Shown: in pieces, positions 26,831 through 34,426 of the stretch
Layout: the number at the start of each line of letters is the position of its first letter
How positions within the stretch are numbered: position 1 is the first letter of the stretch
NCBI RefSeq assembly: GCF_007018905.1
Contig: NZ_CP041402.1
Span: 1,910,001 to 1,974,000 of the forward strand
Length of the DNA stretch: 64,000 bases
Source: Tardiphaga sp. vice304
GTDB lineage: Bacteria > Pseudomonadota > Alphaproteobacteria > Rhizobiales > Xanthobacteraceae
Direction: 5' to 3'
Program-made: the position numbers and the translations under genes
The notes under the pieces: generated by a model
Told to the model about the DNA's origin: nothing
Seen by the model: only the letters and a program-made list of their open reading frames with translations
Databases searched by the model: none

Positions 26831-29161
26831 TCATCCGCCGCGATCTTTATTTTGCCCCTTTCGCGAGTGCCGGTCGATCAATTCGCGAAGCATCGTGACT
26901 GGACTCTCGCGATAGCCACGACTTCCATTCGCGTCGGCTAACGCTCGTTCGAATTGGTTCATACGGACCTGTCTCGCGTCGGTGTAGTGCGCCTCATTGT
27001 CTTTTTCTATCATTTTTGGATAGGTAATAAGCTGCCGCACTGTTGCGGCACAATCGGAATTACCGGTTATCTCGCAGGATCGAGCGACGATTTCTAGTGC
27101 AACGCTTAAATCAGCGAAATCGTACGCACTGACCGAACGTCCTACTGCCTCGGCAATGTTACTCAGAGTTTTTGCGCATTGGATAGTAATCTGAACGATA
27201 CCAGCATCGGCGGCCATTATTCCGTAAGCGGCCAAATGATCCGATGCAGCGTTCAGCGCAACTTTTGAAGGACGTTCGCCATCGTGAAAGAAACCCGAGG
27301 CCCAACTGATCTGCCATATGAGCGCATCCGTGACGGCGGAGATATGCGCTTCAGAGACTGGATTGACCACTTCGCAAATTAAGACGTGCCAAATGCGTTC
27401 AAGTGAGTCGATGACCAATTTCAACAGCAACGCTTCGCCAAAGTTGATCTTACAGATTTCGCGATAATGGCCTCGCACGACCTCCATCATCTTAACAAGA
27501 TCGGCATAGGGGTTTAGGCGCGGACGCTCAGGGTTTACTTGAATGCGTGATGCGACGTTTTGGAGCAAAAATGGGATGCTAGCTTCAAAGCTTGAACTAT
27601 AGGGAGGATAAATGTTCAACCTGCGCAAACCGGCCTGATCGGCGGTGACCTCATAAGGAAGCAGACTTGCGAACTCGCGAAGTATCGCTTCCAAACGCAT
27701 GTGATCAAATTGGCCCGACTCAATTTCAGCCTTCACCGAGAGCAATATCGCGCTTGAAGCCTGATAAATTGTAATTTGTTGTGACGTAGCATATCCATTG
27801 ACAACAATCGCGAACAACGTTTCGATTGCTTGTGTGACAGACGGGCGAATATCCGCTTCGGATGATGTGCTCGTAATGAACTTCTGTAAAAGTGAGATTG
27901 CTGTCAGCGTTGCGTCGAGCATCTGGCCTCTCAACACCGACATGACCAAGCGTTGAAGATAGAATACTGCGCCGAAAGTCAGTGGTGCCTCGTTAACTCC
28001 CCAACTTGTTGGCGCGACCATCCTAGTTGTCTGCTCAAGCGTCGTTCCCATGGTGTTGAGACATTGTTGCACAACTCTTTCATTCTTTGAGATAATCGCG
28101 TCGTCAGCGATACGTAGAACAGCCTCGTAGATTGGATTAAGCACGTCTGCAATGTCACTTTGGGGACCTGCAAACAGAAACTGATCTTCAACATGCAGAA
28201 GTACGCTCTTGCGTCGCAAGTTAGTATATTCACTCGCAAGAAGCCCTAGAGCGGAAATAGCTGCAATTGTTGCGTTCGAGTCGCGTCGCGCTATGAAACG
28301 GTGCGCGGACTCTTGGAGTTGAGATGTCCAATACTTTATCTCACTTGGGACGGTACTCTTGGAGATCATCATCGCATGCGTAATCTGATCGCCTGCACCA
28401 GTCGCACCGACCGACGCGACATGCACCCGTACAACTTTGTCAGCAAGCCGAGAGTGAAAAACAAGCCTACGCTTAAAATCAGCTACGAGCCGCTCAATTG
28501 CCGTTTCAGGAACAAGAAGCTTAAGCGTAGTCACATAGAACAGGCGAAGCGCGTCGAACGAGAGTCCTAGAAGTACAAATTGTGCGATTAGTGTCCATTG
28601 CGCTGCAATGTGACCTCTCAAAAAATTTGTTCCAAGCAAAAGGGAAATAGCGGTCGTCGTCACAAGCACAACAAACATGCCAACAAGCGTTCGATCCGAA
28701 GCAAAGAAGCGTAGAATCGGCGTTGAAAACAACTCGGCTGCCCGTTGGGCTGGAATTATTGATAGAGACAACACCAAAGCGAGGGACGCGCCGATCATCT
28801 GTGCCGCAGCCAGATGTGTTTCGCTTGCTTTGTCGATCTCAAAATCAAAAAAAACTAGCAACGGTGTGGCTGCAATCAAAGAAATTGCGGTAGCGGAAAA
28901 TCGAAGAGCGTAATGGGCCCCGTGGGTAATCCAAGATTTGGTACGTAGATGAAATGAGATCAACGTCTTGAGATAAGCCACGTGGGTTTGGCGGCGGAAA
29001 CGGATCATCTCGTTACGTAATCTTGCGATAACCCTCAATCTTGACTCAATGATTTCACTCGTGTCGGCAGAGGCTTCAGAGGTGGAGACTTCAACTGCGG
29101 CTCTGGGCGGTCTCATGAATCGCTTTCGCGGATTGTTATTCGGAAAGATTTTCCGGCTCAT
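26831..29161 (-). CDS. Large four-helix membrane protein of unknown function
   Basis: 776 residues from ATG 29161, with GAGAG 8-12 bases upstream. The frame is open further to 29557, but that part reads as antisense to the gene at 29254 and is rejected. A basic N-terminus (R-K-R-F-M-R-P-P-R) and a helical region precede four membrane helices at about 85-105, 117-137, 159-178 and 186-206. About 560 cytosolic, mainly helical residues follow. The membrane arrangement recalls DUF2254-type proteins, but I cannot confirm a family. A/T-rich third positions mark it as island cargo. Its place between a resolvase and unknown genes next to a restriction system fits a defence or stress role, unproved. 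Confidence 0.7.
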   Translation of the reverse strand: MSRKIFPNNNPRKRFMRPPRAAVEVSTSEASADTSEIIESRLRVIARLRNEMIRFRRQTHVAYLKTLISFHLRTKSWITHGAHYALRFSATAISLIAATPLLVFFDFEIDKASETHLAAAQMIGASLALVLSLSIIPAQRAAELFSTPILRFFASDRTLVGMFVVLVTTTAISLLLGTNFLRGHIAAQWTLIAQFVLLGLSFDALRLFYVTTLKLLVPETAIERLVADFKRRLVFHSRLADKVVRVHVASVGATGAGDQITHAMMISKSTVPSEIKYWTSQLQESAHRFIARRDSNATIAAISALGLLASEYTNLRRKSVLLHVEDQFLFAGPQSDIADVLNPIYEAVLRIADDAIISKNERVVQQCLNTMGTTLEQTTRMVAPTSWGVNEAPLTFGAVFYLQRLVMSVLRGQMLDATLTAISLLQKFITSTSSEADIRPSVTQAIETLFAIVVNGYATSQQITIYQASSAILLSVKAEIESGQFDHMRLEAILREFASLLPYEVTADQAGLRRLNIYPPYSSSFEASIPFLLQNVASRIQVNPERPRLNPYADLVKMMEVVRGHYREICKINFGEALLLKLVIDSLERIWHVLICEVVNPVSEAHISAVTDALIWQISWASGFFHDGERPSKVALNAASDHLAAYGIMAADAGIVQITIQCAKTLSNIAEAVGRSVSAYDFADLSVALEIVARSCEITGNSDCAATVRQLITYPKMIEKDNEAHYTDARQVRMNQFERALADANGSRGYRESPVTMLRELIDRHSRKGQNKDRGG

Positions 29162-29253
29162 CGCGCTATCTCTCGGGCGGGTTTTGCGCTGAGAGCCATT
29201 GTCCAGCGGTACGCGCGATCTTCGTTTTGTTCGGTCTGTTTGTAAATAGGTGA

Positions 29254-29784
29254 GTGTATTGCAACTCTCAAAACCGATGTCGTTCCGTTCAGTGCGACAC
29301 CTGCCGATGGCGCTACGCTGGCCAGATCGCGCGCCGCATTCTTCCAAACGCGCGCCGGTTTTCCAACGTAGAGATGGACTTTTGCGATGCAAGCTTCCGC
29401 TCGTGGGCGTCCCATGTCCGGAACGTGGTCGAGTACCGACGCGCGCAATCGAAATGGTGGAACGAGGTAAGCCTGAGCATATGGCTGTGCCGAGATCAGC
29501 GGGCGCGGGGCATCGTTGCACTCGGTTCGGTCCAGGAGGCAGAACTTGTCGAGGCATTTGACCGTTGGCCGACTACCCTCCAGCCCTTTGCTCCAGAGAA
29601 TGTTCGTGCGGAGGTGTATCGCTCATTGCATCCGGCCAGGATCGCCATCATTCCAAACGGTCGGCGGTACCAATCGATCAGTTTCAGCGTTGGACCCCGG
29701 AGATTAAGCGCTGCAAGTCCGGCCACGGATCGTGAGCCAATGAGTGTACCCATCGAGATCGCTGCTATGCCGTGCATCTTCTGA
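29254..29784 (+). CDS. Hypothetical protein with N-terminal Cys cluster
   Basis: 176 residues from GTG 29254. Cysteines near the start (C3, C9, C14, C17 in C-R-S-V-Q-C-D-T-C-R-W-R-Y-A) suggest a zinc-binding knuckle. A W/F/R-rich body follows (F-R-S-W-A-S-H-V-R-N-V-V-E-Y-R-R-A-Q-S). Amino-acid balance looks genuine, whereas the overlapping frames look like shadows. It is divergent from the membrane-protein gene. The ribosome-binding site (TAGG) is weak and close, so the start is uncertain. Cys-knuckle starts like this occur in rolling-circle Rep and other nucleic-acid-binding proteins, but no Rep motifs are seen. Confidence 0.5.
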   Translation: MYCNSQNRCRSVQCDTCRWRYAGQIARRILPNARRFSNVEMDFCDASFRSWASHVRNVVEYRRAQSKWWNEVSLSIWLCRDQRARGIVALGSVQEAELVEAFDRWPTTLQPFAPENVRAEVYRSLHPARIAIIPNGRRYQSISFSVGPRRLSAASPATDREPMSVPIEIAAMPCIF

Positions 29785-29794
29785 GAGACGAACC

Positions 29795-30169
29795 TCAGCA
29801 TATTTCGACCCCTTCATTTTTTGCGCGATGAGGCCAAATCACTTCTTCGAAGCTCTCCTGATCTTCATCCGACCCGAACAAAATCGCCACGATCTCGACA
29901 GCTTGGAATTCATAGCCGCATGAATCTATCCAAGCCGAGACATCCGGCGAGCGTTCGACGTAAATCAGGTAGAGGTCGTTTACCTTCGTCGGCCAATATT
30001 TCCCATCGAATAACATCCTGAGCATTGTCGCGGGACTTGGGTGGTCGAAAAGGAAGCCACAGTATCGGCTGGGCTCGATGTGTGTGCGCTCAAAGCCGAG
30101 ATTGATTTGCTTCGCGACATCAATGGCATCTACAATTGGCATTGGATAAAGACAGAATGAGGTTTTCAT
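29795..30169 (-). CDS. Small hypothetical protein, 124 residues
   Basis: The product begins M-K-T-S-F-C-L-Y-P-M-P-I-V-D and has a balanced, soluble alpha/beta composition (I-D-V-A-K-Q-I-N-L-G-F, then N-D-L-Y-L-I-Y-V-E-R-S), ending in an acidic region with D-E-D-Q-E-S-F-E-E-V. It has no membrane segment or known motif. It is convergent with the Cys-cluster gene (10-base gap). Its A/T-richer codons match the other island cargo. Function is unknown. Confidence 0.55.
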   Translation of the reverse strand: MKTSFCLYPMPIVDAIDVAKQINLGFERTHIEPSRYCGFLFDHPSPATMLRMLFDGKYWPTKVNDLYLIYVERSPDVSAWIDSCGYEFQAVEIVAILFGSDEDQESFEEVIWPHRAKNEGVEIC

Positions 30170-30599
30170 CCTGTATTTAGGCGTCAGCGAAGACTGTCAC
30201 GCCGCCAGTGGCGACATCATCGGTTCGATAGATGGTAGGCTCCGCTCACGTGATAGCCGGTCGGGCATGAGCCCGTTCTCTGAAACTCCAGCCGCGATCC
30301 TGCGAGGCAGAGGCAGTAGTCGCCTGACGCCCTATAATCAATCGTACAAGCGCTGACCCTCGGGAGAATCAGATGCGGCTCCCGGCCCAGTCCGGCCGGG
30401 CCGAGGACCGGCGAAGCCGCTGCGGGTCCAGACGTGATCGCGGCTGAGTTCGTGAAGATGCACGAAGGCACCGTGACGGATACGGACATCGTCTACAACG
30501 GCGCACGCGCTATGGCTTAGTCAGGCTCGCTCCCGGCGCGCCGCCATCGAAGGGCACCGTTGACCGCAGTCGTGCTTCCGCTCTTCAATCTGTCGGATA
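30170..30599. other. Intergenic region with a possible gene remnant
   Basis: 430 bases. A plus-strand frame stays open from 30338 to a TAG at 30518-30520 and ends in a protein-like stretch (VIAAEFVKMHEGTVTDTDIV, from GTG 30434). It has no credible start for a full gene. This may be the 3' end of a deleted gene. Nothing else is recognised. Confidence 0.3.
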
Positions 30600-31214
30600 T
30601 CAAGGGGACAGACCTCGCATCCTGAACAGGCGCTCGAATGCTGCCTCATTCCGCTTGAACATTTCTTCTGCCACAGCCTTCTCGCTCTGCGGCCTCGTGT
30701 CGGGATGGTGAGCCTTCCGAAAGGCGGTTCGGGCTGCCTTGACGAGGAAGTCGGGCGCTGATTGATGCAATCCCACTTCAACGTGATCAGGATCGGCGCT
30801 GACCTTCGCCCACAAGCGCTTAAGCTCGACCAACTCTGCTGGCGCAACGCCTGCGCGTTCAGCCAAGGTGGTGGCGGTCACGTTGAGGATGGCAAACTCG
30901 CGTCCCATCGCGCCCATGATCTGCTCGAACTCGTCTGCCCGTTCCCTTTGCTTGTTCAAGGCAGCGCTCAGCCGAGCGATAGCCGAGGCAGCGATTTTCG
31001 CTTCAGCTTCGCTCTCGCGACTGACGCGCTCAAGCTCTTGCTCGGCCACAATGCATCGGCGCTCGGCCTCCCTAAGCCGTTCTACAAGGCTCTGCTGAGG
31101 CAGGGAGAGGGCGGATGGCTGAGCCGGACTAGGAAGCCGGGGCGTCGGGAAAACGCTCACGCGGCCTCCTGAATGGTTTGGAGCCGGTTCCGGGTTCGTC
31201 TTGGGGTTGGCCAA
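30600..31214 (-). CDS. Coiled-coil protein with C-terminal J-domain-like HPD motif
   Basis: 204 residues. A Pro/Ser-rich N-terminus (1-40) is followed by a heptad-rich coiled coil (about 41-100), a linker, and a C-terminal region F-L-V-K-A-A-R-T-A-F-R-K-A-H-H-P-D-T (156-173), continuing E-E-M-F-K-R-N-E-A-A-F-E-R-L-F. Helix, then H-P-D (170-172), then a second helix with the F-x-x-I/L-x-x-A-x-x-x-L pattern, is the core of DnaJ J-domains, which activate Hsp70. It starts within the 3' end of the upstream gene (58-bp overlap). Its DnaK partnership is inference. Confidence 0.6.
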   Translation of the reverse strand: MANPKTNPEPAPNHSGGRVSVFPTPRLPSPAQPSALSLPQQSLVERLREAERRCIVAEQELERVSRESEAEAKIAASAIARLSAALNKQRERADEFEQIMGAMGREFAILNVTATTLAERAGVAPAELVELKRLWAKVSADPDHVEVGLHQSAPDFLVKAARTAFRKAHHPDTRPQSEKAVAEEMFKRNEAAFERLFRMRGLSP

Positions 31215-32272
31215 CCACTTACAAGATCGAAAGCGCCAAAGAACTCAGCCAGCGGCTCCAGGTGGGCTTCTGGGACCGCTGCCGCGAGCGAGACCACACC
31301 AGCGGCCTCCAGCTTCCGGCGCATCTCATCCGCAATGCGCTCATCAGGACGCTCGTTGCCAGGACCCCACATGTCAAACAGCACCCATCGGCCGTCAGAG
31401 GTACGGCGCAGTTCAGCGACAGTACCCGGCGAGGCAGTCGAGACAACGTAACAGTCTCGGCCGGTCGCCACGTGAAGTACCCGTTCGCGAAGACAGTTTC
31501 GTAGCTGCATCGACGCCGCTCGAAGGTCGGCCACGCCGAGTACGGTGAGGTCGGGATCGCTCAGAGCCGGTGGTGCCGCGAGCGGCCGGTCAAGCCTCCG
31601 GAGCCAGGATGCCGCCCAGGTTGACAGTCCAATAACCTGGGGCAACACGGCAACCGACCGCCGCAGTTCCGCAGTCGTGGCGGTCGAGACGGTCGCTCGG
31701 ATCAGGCGGACCGCCGCGTTCGCCTGCTCAGCGCCGTCCAGGTCAGTCACACGCTCAAATACCCGCTGATGGAGGAGCGCCGAATCGAGAGCGAGAGCGA
31801 TCTCCAGCCGCTCCTCTGTTAGCTTGCCTGGAAACTGCCGGATGAGGTCGGCTCGCTCGCGTTCCTCAGGCTCAGCGAAAAGGCGGAAGAGGTCCCGATA
31901 AAGCCCGAGCCGACTGAAAGGGTCGGGTCCGACCCGCTTGAACGTCCCGAGCAAGGCATCAGGAACGCTGTCGTAAATGACCCTGAGGACTTGAGCAGGC
32001 TTCAGCAGAACCAACGAGCGGGCCGATTGAGCAAGTGGATCGCGGCACTGGACGCCAGAGGCCGCTCCCAGAGCCCCTGCAAGGGTCCGAGCGTTTTGCT
32101 CCATCTCAGCTAAGGCTGCGAAGACGCATTGCCGCTTCAAATCGGATGCCGTCAGCACATGACCAAAAAAGTGAGGCGAGGCCGTATCGAAGTCACAGAG
32201 CGCCTGGAGAGGCCATCCGGAGACGGGCCGAGGCTGAACAGCGGTCAACGGGTTAGGCGGCGTGATTTCCAT
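31157..32272 (-). CDS. Hypothetical island protein with PcfJ-like segment
   Basis: 371 residues, mostly helical and Leu/Ala/Arg-rich. The segment M-Q-L-R-N-C-L-R-E-R-V-L-H-V-A-T-G-R-D-C (about 255-274) followed by Y-V-V-S and W-V-L-F-D-M-W-G resembles the L-R-H-C...V...G core of PcfJ-like mobile-element proteins. I treat that as a hint, not an assignment. It ends overlapping the HPD protein gene, so both are probably one transcript. It lies at the right end of the island, 160 bases from the tRNA. High-GC codons unlike the central cargo suggest a different origin. Confidence 0.55.
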   Translation of the reverse strand: MEITPPNPLTAVQPRPVSGWPLQALCDFDTASPHFFGHVLTASDLKRQCVFAALAEMEQNARTLAGALGAASGVQCRDPLAQSARSLVLLKPAQVLRVIYDSVPDALLGTFKRVGPDPFSRLGLYRDLFRLFAEPEERERADLIRQFPGKLTEERLEIALALDSALLHQRVFERVTDLDGAEQANAAVRLIRATVSTATTAELRRSVAVLPQVIGLSTWAASWLRRLDRPLAAPPALSDPDLTVLGVADLRAASMQLRNCLRERVLHVATGRDCYVVSTASPGTVAELRRTSDGRWVLFDMWGPGNERPDERIADEMRRKLEAAGVVSLAAAVPEAHLEPLAEFFGAFDLVSGWPTPRRTRNRLQTIQEAA

Positions 32273-32429
32273 TGCGCAAGGATTCTCTCACGAAACCCGA
32301 ATTGCGCAAGCGTTTAGCAAAATGAACAGTGGAGACACGGACGGCGAACAAATCAGCATCGAAAGTGTGGCGGTATTTGAGGCGGCTCGATTTGAGCGCT
32401 ACACCCAAGAGACAGAAATGCTTGATTTT

Positions 32430-32479
32430 ATTGGTGGGCCCGGCAGGACTCGAACCTGCAACCAGACCGTTATGAGCGG
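32430..32479 (-). repeat. Right attachment repeat (3' half of the intact tRNA)
   Basis: Perfect 50-bp match to 12775-12824. It contains the tRNA from the anticodon stem to the CCA end and 3 flanking bases. Here the 5' half follows at 32480-32507, so the gene is complete. This marks the right boundary of the island. Confidence 0.93.
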
Positions 32480-32507
32480 TCGGCTCTAAACATTGAGCTA
32501 TAGGCCC
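32432..32507 (-). tRNA. tRNA with CAU anticodon (elongator Met or Ile2)
   Basis: The reverse complement folds as acceptor GGGCCTA/CGGGCCC, D stem GCTC/GAGC, anticodon stem GACCG/CGGTC with loop CTCATAA (anticodon CAU), T stem GCAGG/CCTGC with loop TTCGAGT, and encoded CCA. The CAU anticodon reads AUG, or AUA if modified to lysidine. The acceptor stem shows a G-U pair (6-67) and an A-C mismatch (7-66), which is unusual. The fold otherwise fits. It is not the initiator, since it lacks three G-C pairs in the anticodon stem. Confidence 0.9.
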
Positions 32508-32573
32508 CGCCAGGCGCGAGCGTGCGGCCAGATCAATTCATATTCTCGCTGCGGTGCAGCGCGACGTCCCGTA

Positions 32574-32589
32574 TTTTTCACTTGATAAA
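32574..32589. promoter_or_regulatory. Operator site A (TTTTTC-ACTT-GATAAA)
   Basis: A copy of the shared dyad, 53 bases ahead of the CocE-type hydrolase gene. The 18-bp string ATTTTTCACTTGATAAAT (32573-32590) recurs exactly, on the opposite strand, at 47332-47349. Confidence 0.65.
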
Positions 32590-32642
32590 TAAGGTCGTCT
32601 CGTCGACAATCTCGCCAACAAGAAAAGCAGGCGAGGAAACAA

Positions 32643-34382
32643 ATGGCTCAATCGACCGAACAAGACGGCATGCTGATTGACTGGGATGTCGAGATCCGCA
32701 TGGATGACGGCGTCATGCTGCGCGCCGACGTTTTCCGCCCGATCGATGGTGGTCAGTATCCGGTGCTGTTGACCTACGGTCCCTATGCGAAAGGCCTGTC
32801 GTTCCAGGAGGGTTATCCCAGCGCCTGGCAGACCATGGTCGCCGGCCATCCTGACGTAGCCTATGGCTCGACTAACAAATATCAGAACTGGGAAGTCGTC
32901 GATCCCGAGAAGTGGGTTCCCCACGGTTACGTCTGCGTGCGCGTGGATTCCCGCGGCACCGGACGCTCGCCGGGCTTCGTCGATCATTTCTCGCCGCGCG
33001 AAAGCCGCGATTTCTACGAATGCATCGAGTGGGCCGGCGTGCAGACCTGGTCGAACGGCAAGGTCGGGCTGAACGGAATTTCGTATTACGGCATCAACCA
33101 GTGGCAGGTGGCGTCATTGCAGCCGCCGCATCTCGCTGCGATGTGCATCTGGGAAGGTTCCGCGGACTGGTATCGCGACATGACGCATCACGGCGGAATC
33201 GTCTCGACGTTCTGGGCGAACTGGTACGACATGCAGGTCAAGACCGTACAATACGGTCTCGGCGAGCGCGGGCCGCGCAGCAAGGTCAACGGCGCGCTGG
33301 TGTGCGGCGACGAGACGCTGTCGGACAATGAACTCGCCGCCAACCGCTGCAGCTTCGGCGACGACATTCTCGCGCATCCGCTCGACGACGACTATCATAA
33401 GGCGCGTTCGCCGATCTGGGACAACGTCACGGTGCCGTTCCTGTCCGCGGCAAACTGGGGCGGCCAGGGCCTGCACCCGCGCGGCAATTATGAGGGCTAT
33501 GTTCGGGCGGCATCGAAGGATAAATGGTTGGAATGCCATGGTCTCGAGCACTGGACGCATTTCTACACCGATTACGGCCGCGAGTTGCAGAAGCGGTTCT
33601 TCGACTTCTTTCTGAAGGGCGAAGCCAACGGATGGGACAAGCAGCCCAAGGTGCAGCTGCAGGTGCGTCACACCGATCGTTTTGTTGAACGTCACGAGGC
33701 CGACTGGCCGCTCCCGTCGACACAGTGGACCAAGTTCTATCTCGATCCCCGCGACCATACGCTGTCTCTCGAGAAGCCGACAGACGCCGCACGGATCTCG
33801 TTCGACGCGCTGGGCGATGGTCTCACCTTCATGTCGAAGCCGATGACCGTCGACACCGAGATCACCGGCCCGCTGGCCGCGGGCCTGCGGGTGTCGTCGA
33901 GCACCGAGGACGCCGACATCTTCCTGGTGTTCCGCGTCTTCAGCGGGGACCTGCGCGAGCAGACCTTCGTCGGCGCGATCGATCCGCATACGCCGGTGGC
34001 GCAGGGCTGGCTGCGCGCGTCGCACCGCAAGCTCGACGACAAGATCTCGACTCCGTACCGGCCGTATCACACCCATGACGAGGTGCAGCCGCTGCAGCCC
34101 GGCGTCGCCGTCGATCTCGCGGTCGAGATCTGGCCGACGTCGATCGTCGTGCCGAAGGGCCACCGCATCGCGCTCAGCGTGCGCGGCAAGGATTACATCT
34201 GGCAGGAGAAGACCGGCGCCAAGCTGTCGAATTTCAAGAACGAGCTGACCGGATGCGGACCGTTCCTGCACAACGATCCGCGCGACAGGCCAGCTAAAGT
34301 ATTCGGCGGGACCACCACGCTGCATATCGACGAAGACGGCTCCAGCCACGTGCTGGTGCCGATCGTGCCGACCCAAAAATAA
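32643..34382 (+). CDS. CocE/NonD-family serine hydrolase (peptidase S15-like esterase/acylase)
   Basis: 579 residues, the normal length for the family. The alpha/beta-hydrolase core carries the nucleophile in N-G-I-S-Y-Y-G (S147), and H303 in G-L-E-H-W-T-H fits the catalytic His. The C-terminal jelly-roll domain typical of X-Pro dipeptidyl-peptidase-like proteins starts near 370. There is no signal peptide, so it acts in the cytoplasm on an ester or amide bond. It is the first gene after operator site A and is followed by a transporter binding-protein gene 44 bases on, suggesting that an imported ester or amide is cut here. Confidence 0.85.
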   Translation: MAQSTEQDGMLIDWDVEIRMDDGVMLRADVFRPIDGGQYPVLLTYGPYAKGLSFQEGYPSAWQTMVAGHPDVAYGSTNKYQNWEVVDPEKWVPHGYVCVRVDSRGTGRSPGFVDHFSPRESRDFYECIEWAGVQTWSNGKVGLNGISYYGINQWQVASLQPPHLAAMCIWEGSADWYRDMTHHGGIVSTFWANWYDMQVKTVQYGLGERGPRSKVNGALVCGDETLSDNELAANRCSFGDDILAHPLDDDYHKARSPIWDNVTVPFLSAANWGGQGLHPRGNYEGYVRAASKDKWLECHGLEHWTHFYTDYGRELQKRFFDFFLKGEANGWDKQPKVQLQVRHTDRFVERHEADWPLPSTQWTKFYLDPRDHTLSLEKPTDAARISFDALGDGLTFMSKPMTVDTEITGPLAAGLRVSSSTEDADIFLVFRVFSGDLREQTFVGAIDPHTPVAQGWLRASHRKLDDKISTPYRPYHTHDEVQPLQPGVAVDLAVEIWPTSIVVPKGHRIALSVRGKDYIWQEKTGAKLSNFKNELTGCGPFLHNDPRDRPAKVFGGTTTLHIDEDGSSHVLVPIVPTQK

Positions 34383-34426
34383 ACGGCGAAAACGCCGAAC
34401 CAAACATCAACCAAGGGAGAGAAACG

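Larger units (their letters stand above)
12775..32479. mobile_element. 19.7-kb genomic island integrated in tRNA(CAU)
   Basis: It is bounded by the 50-bp perfect direct repeat and carries an integrase next to the left repeat, an excisionase-like gene and a regulator. Cargo includes a methylase, a P-loop protein, a full type I restriction system, a protease, a resolvase and several unknowns. Genes from about 18.9 to 30.2 kb are visibly richer in A/T third positions than the flanking chromosome, which indicates foreign origin. No conjugation, phage structural or replication module is recognised, so transfer would need helper functions. It is best described as an integrative island with defence-type cargo. 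Confidence 0.88.

Noticed and set aside
29162..29557. N-terminal extension of the membrane protein gene
   Set aside because: Arg/Pro/Ser-rich shadow of the plus-strand Cys-cluster gene. ATG 29161 has a better ribosome-binding site.
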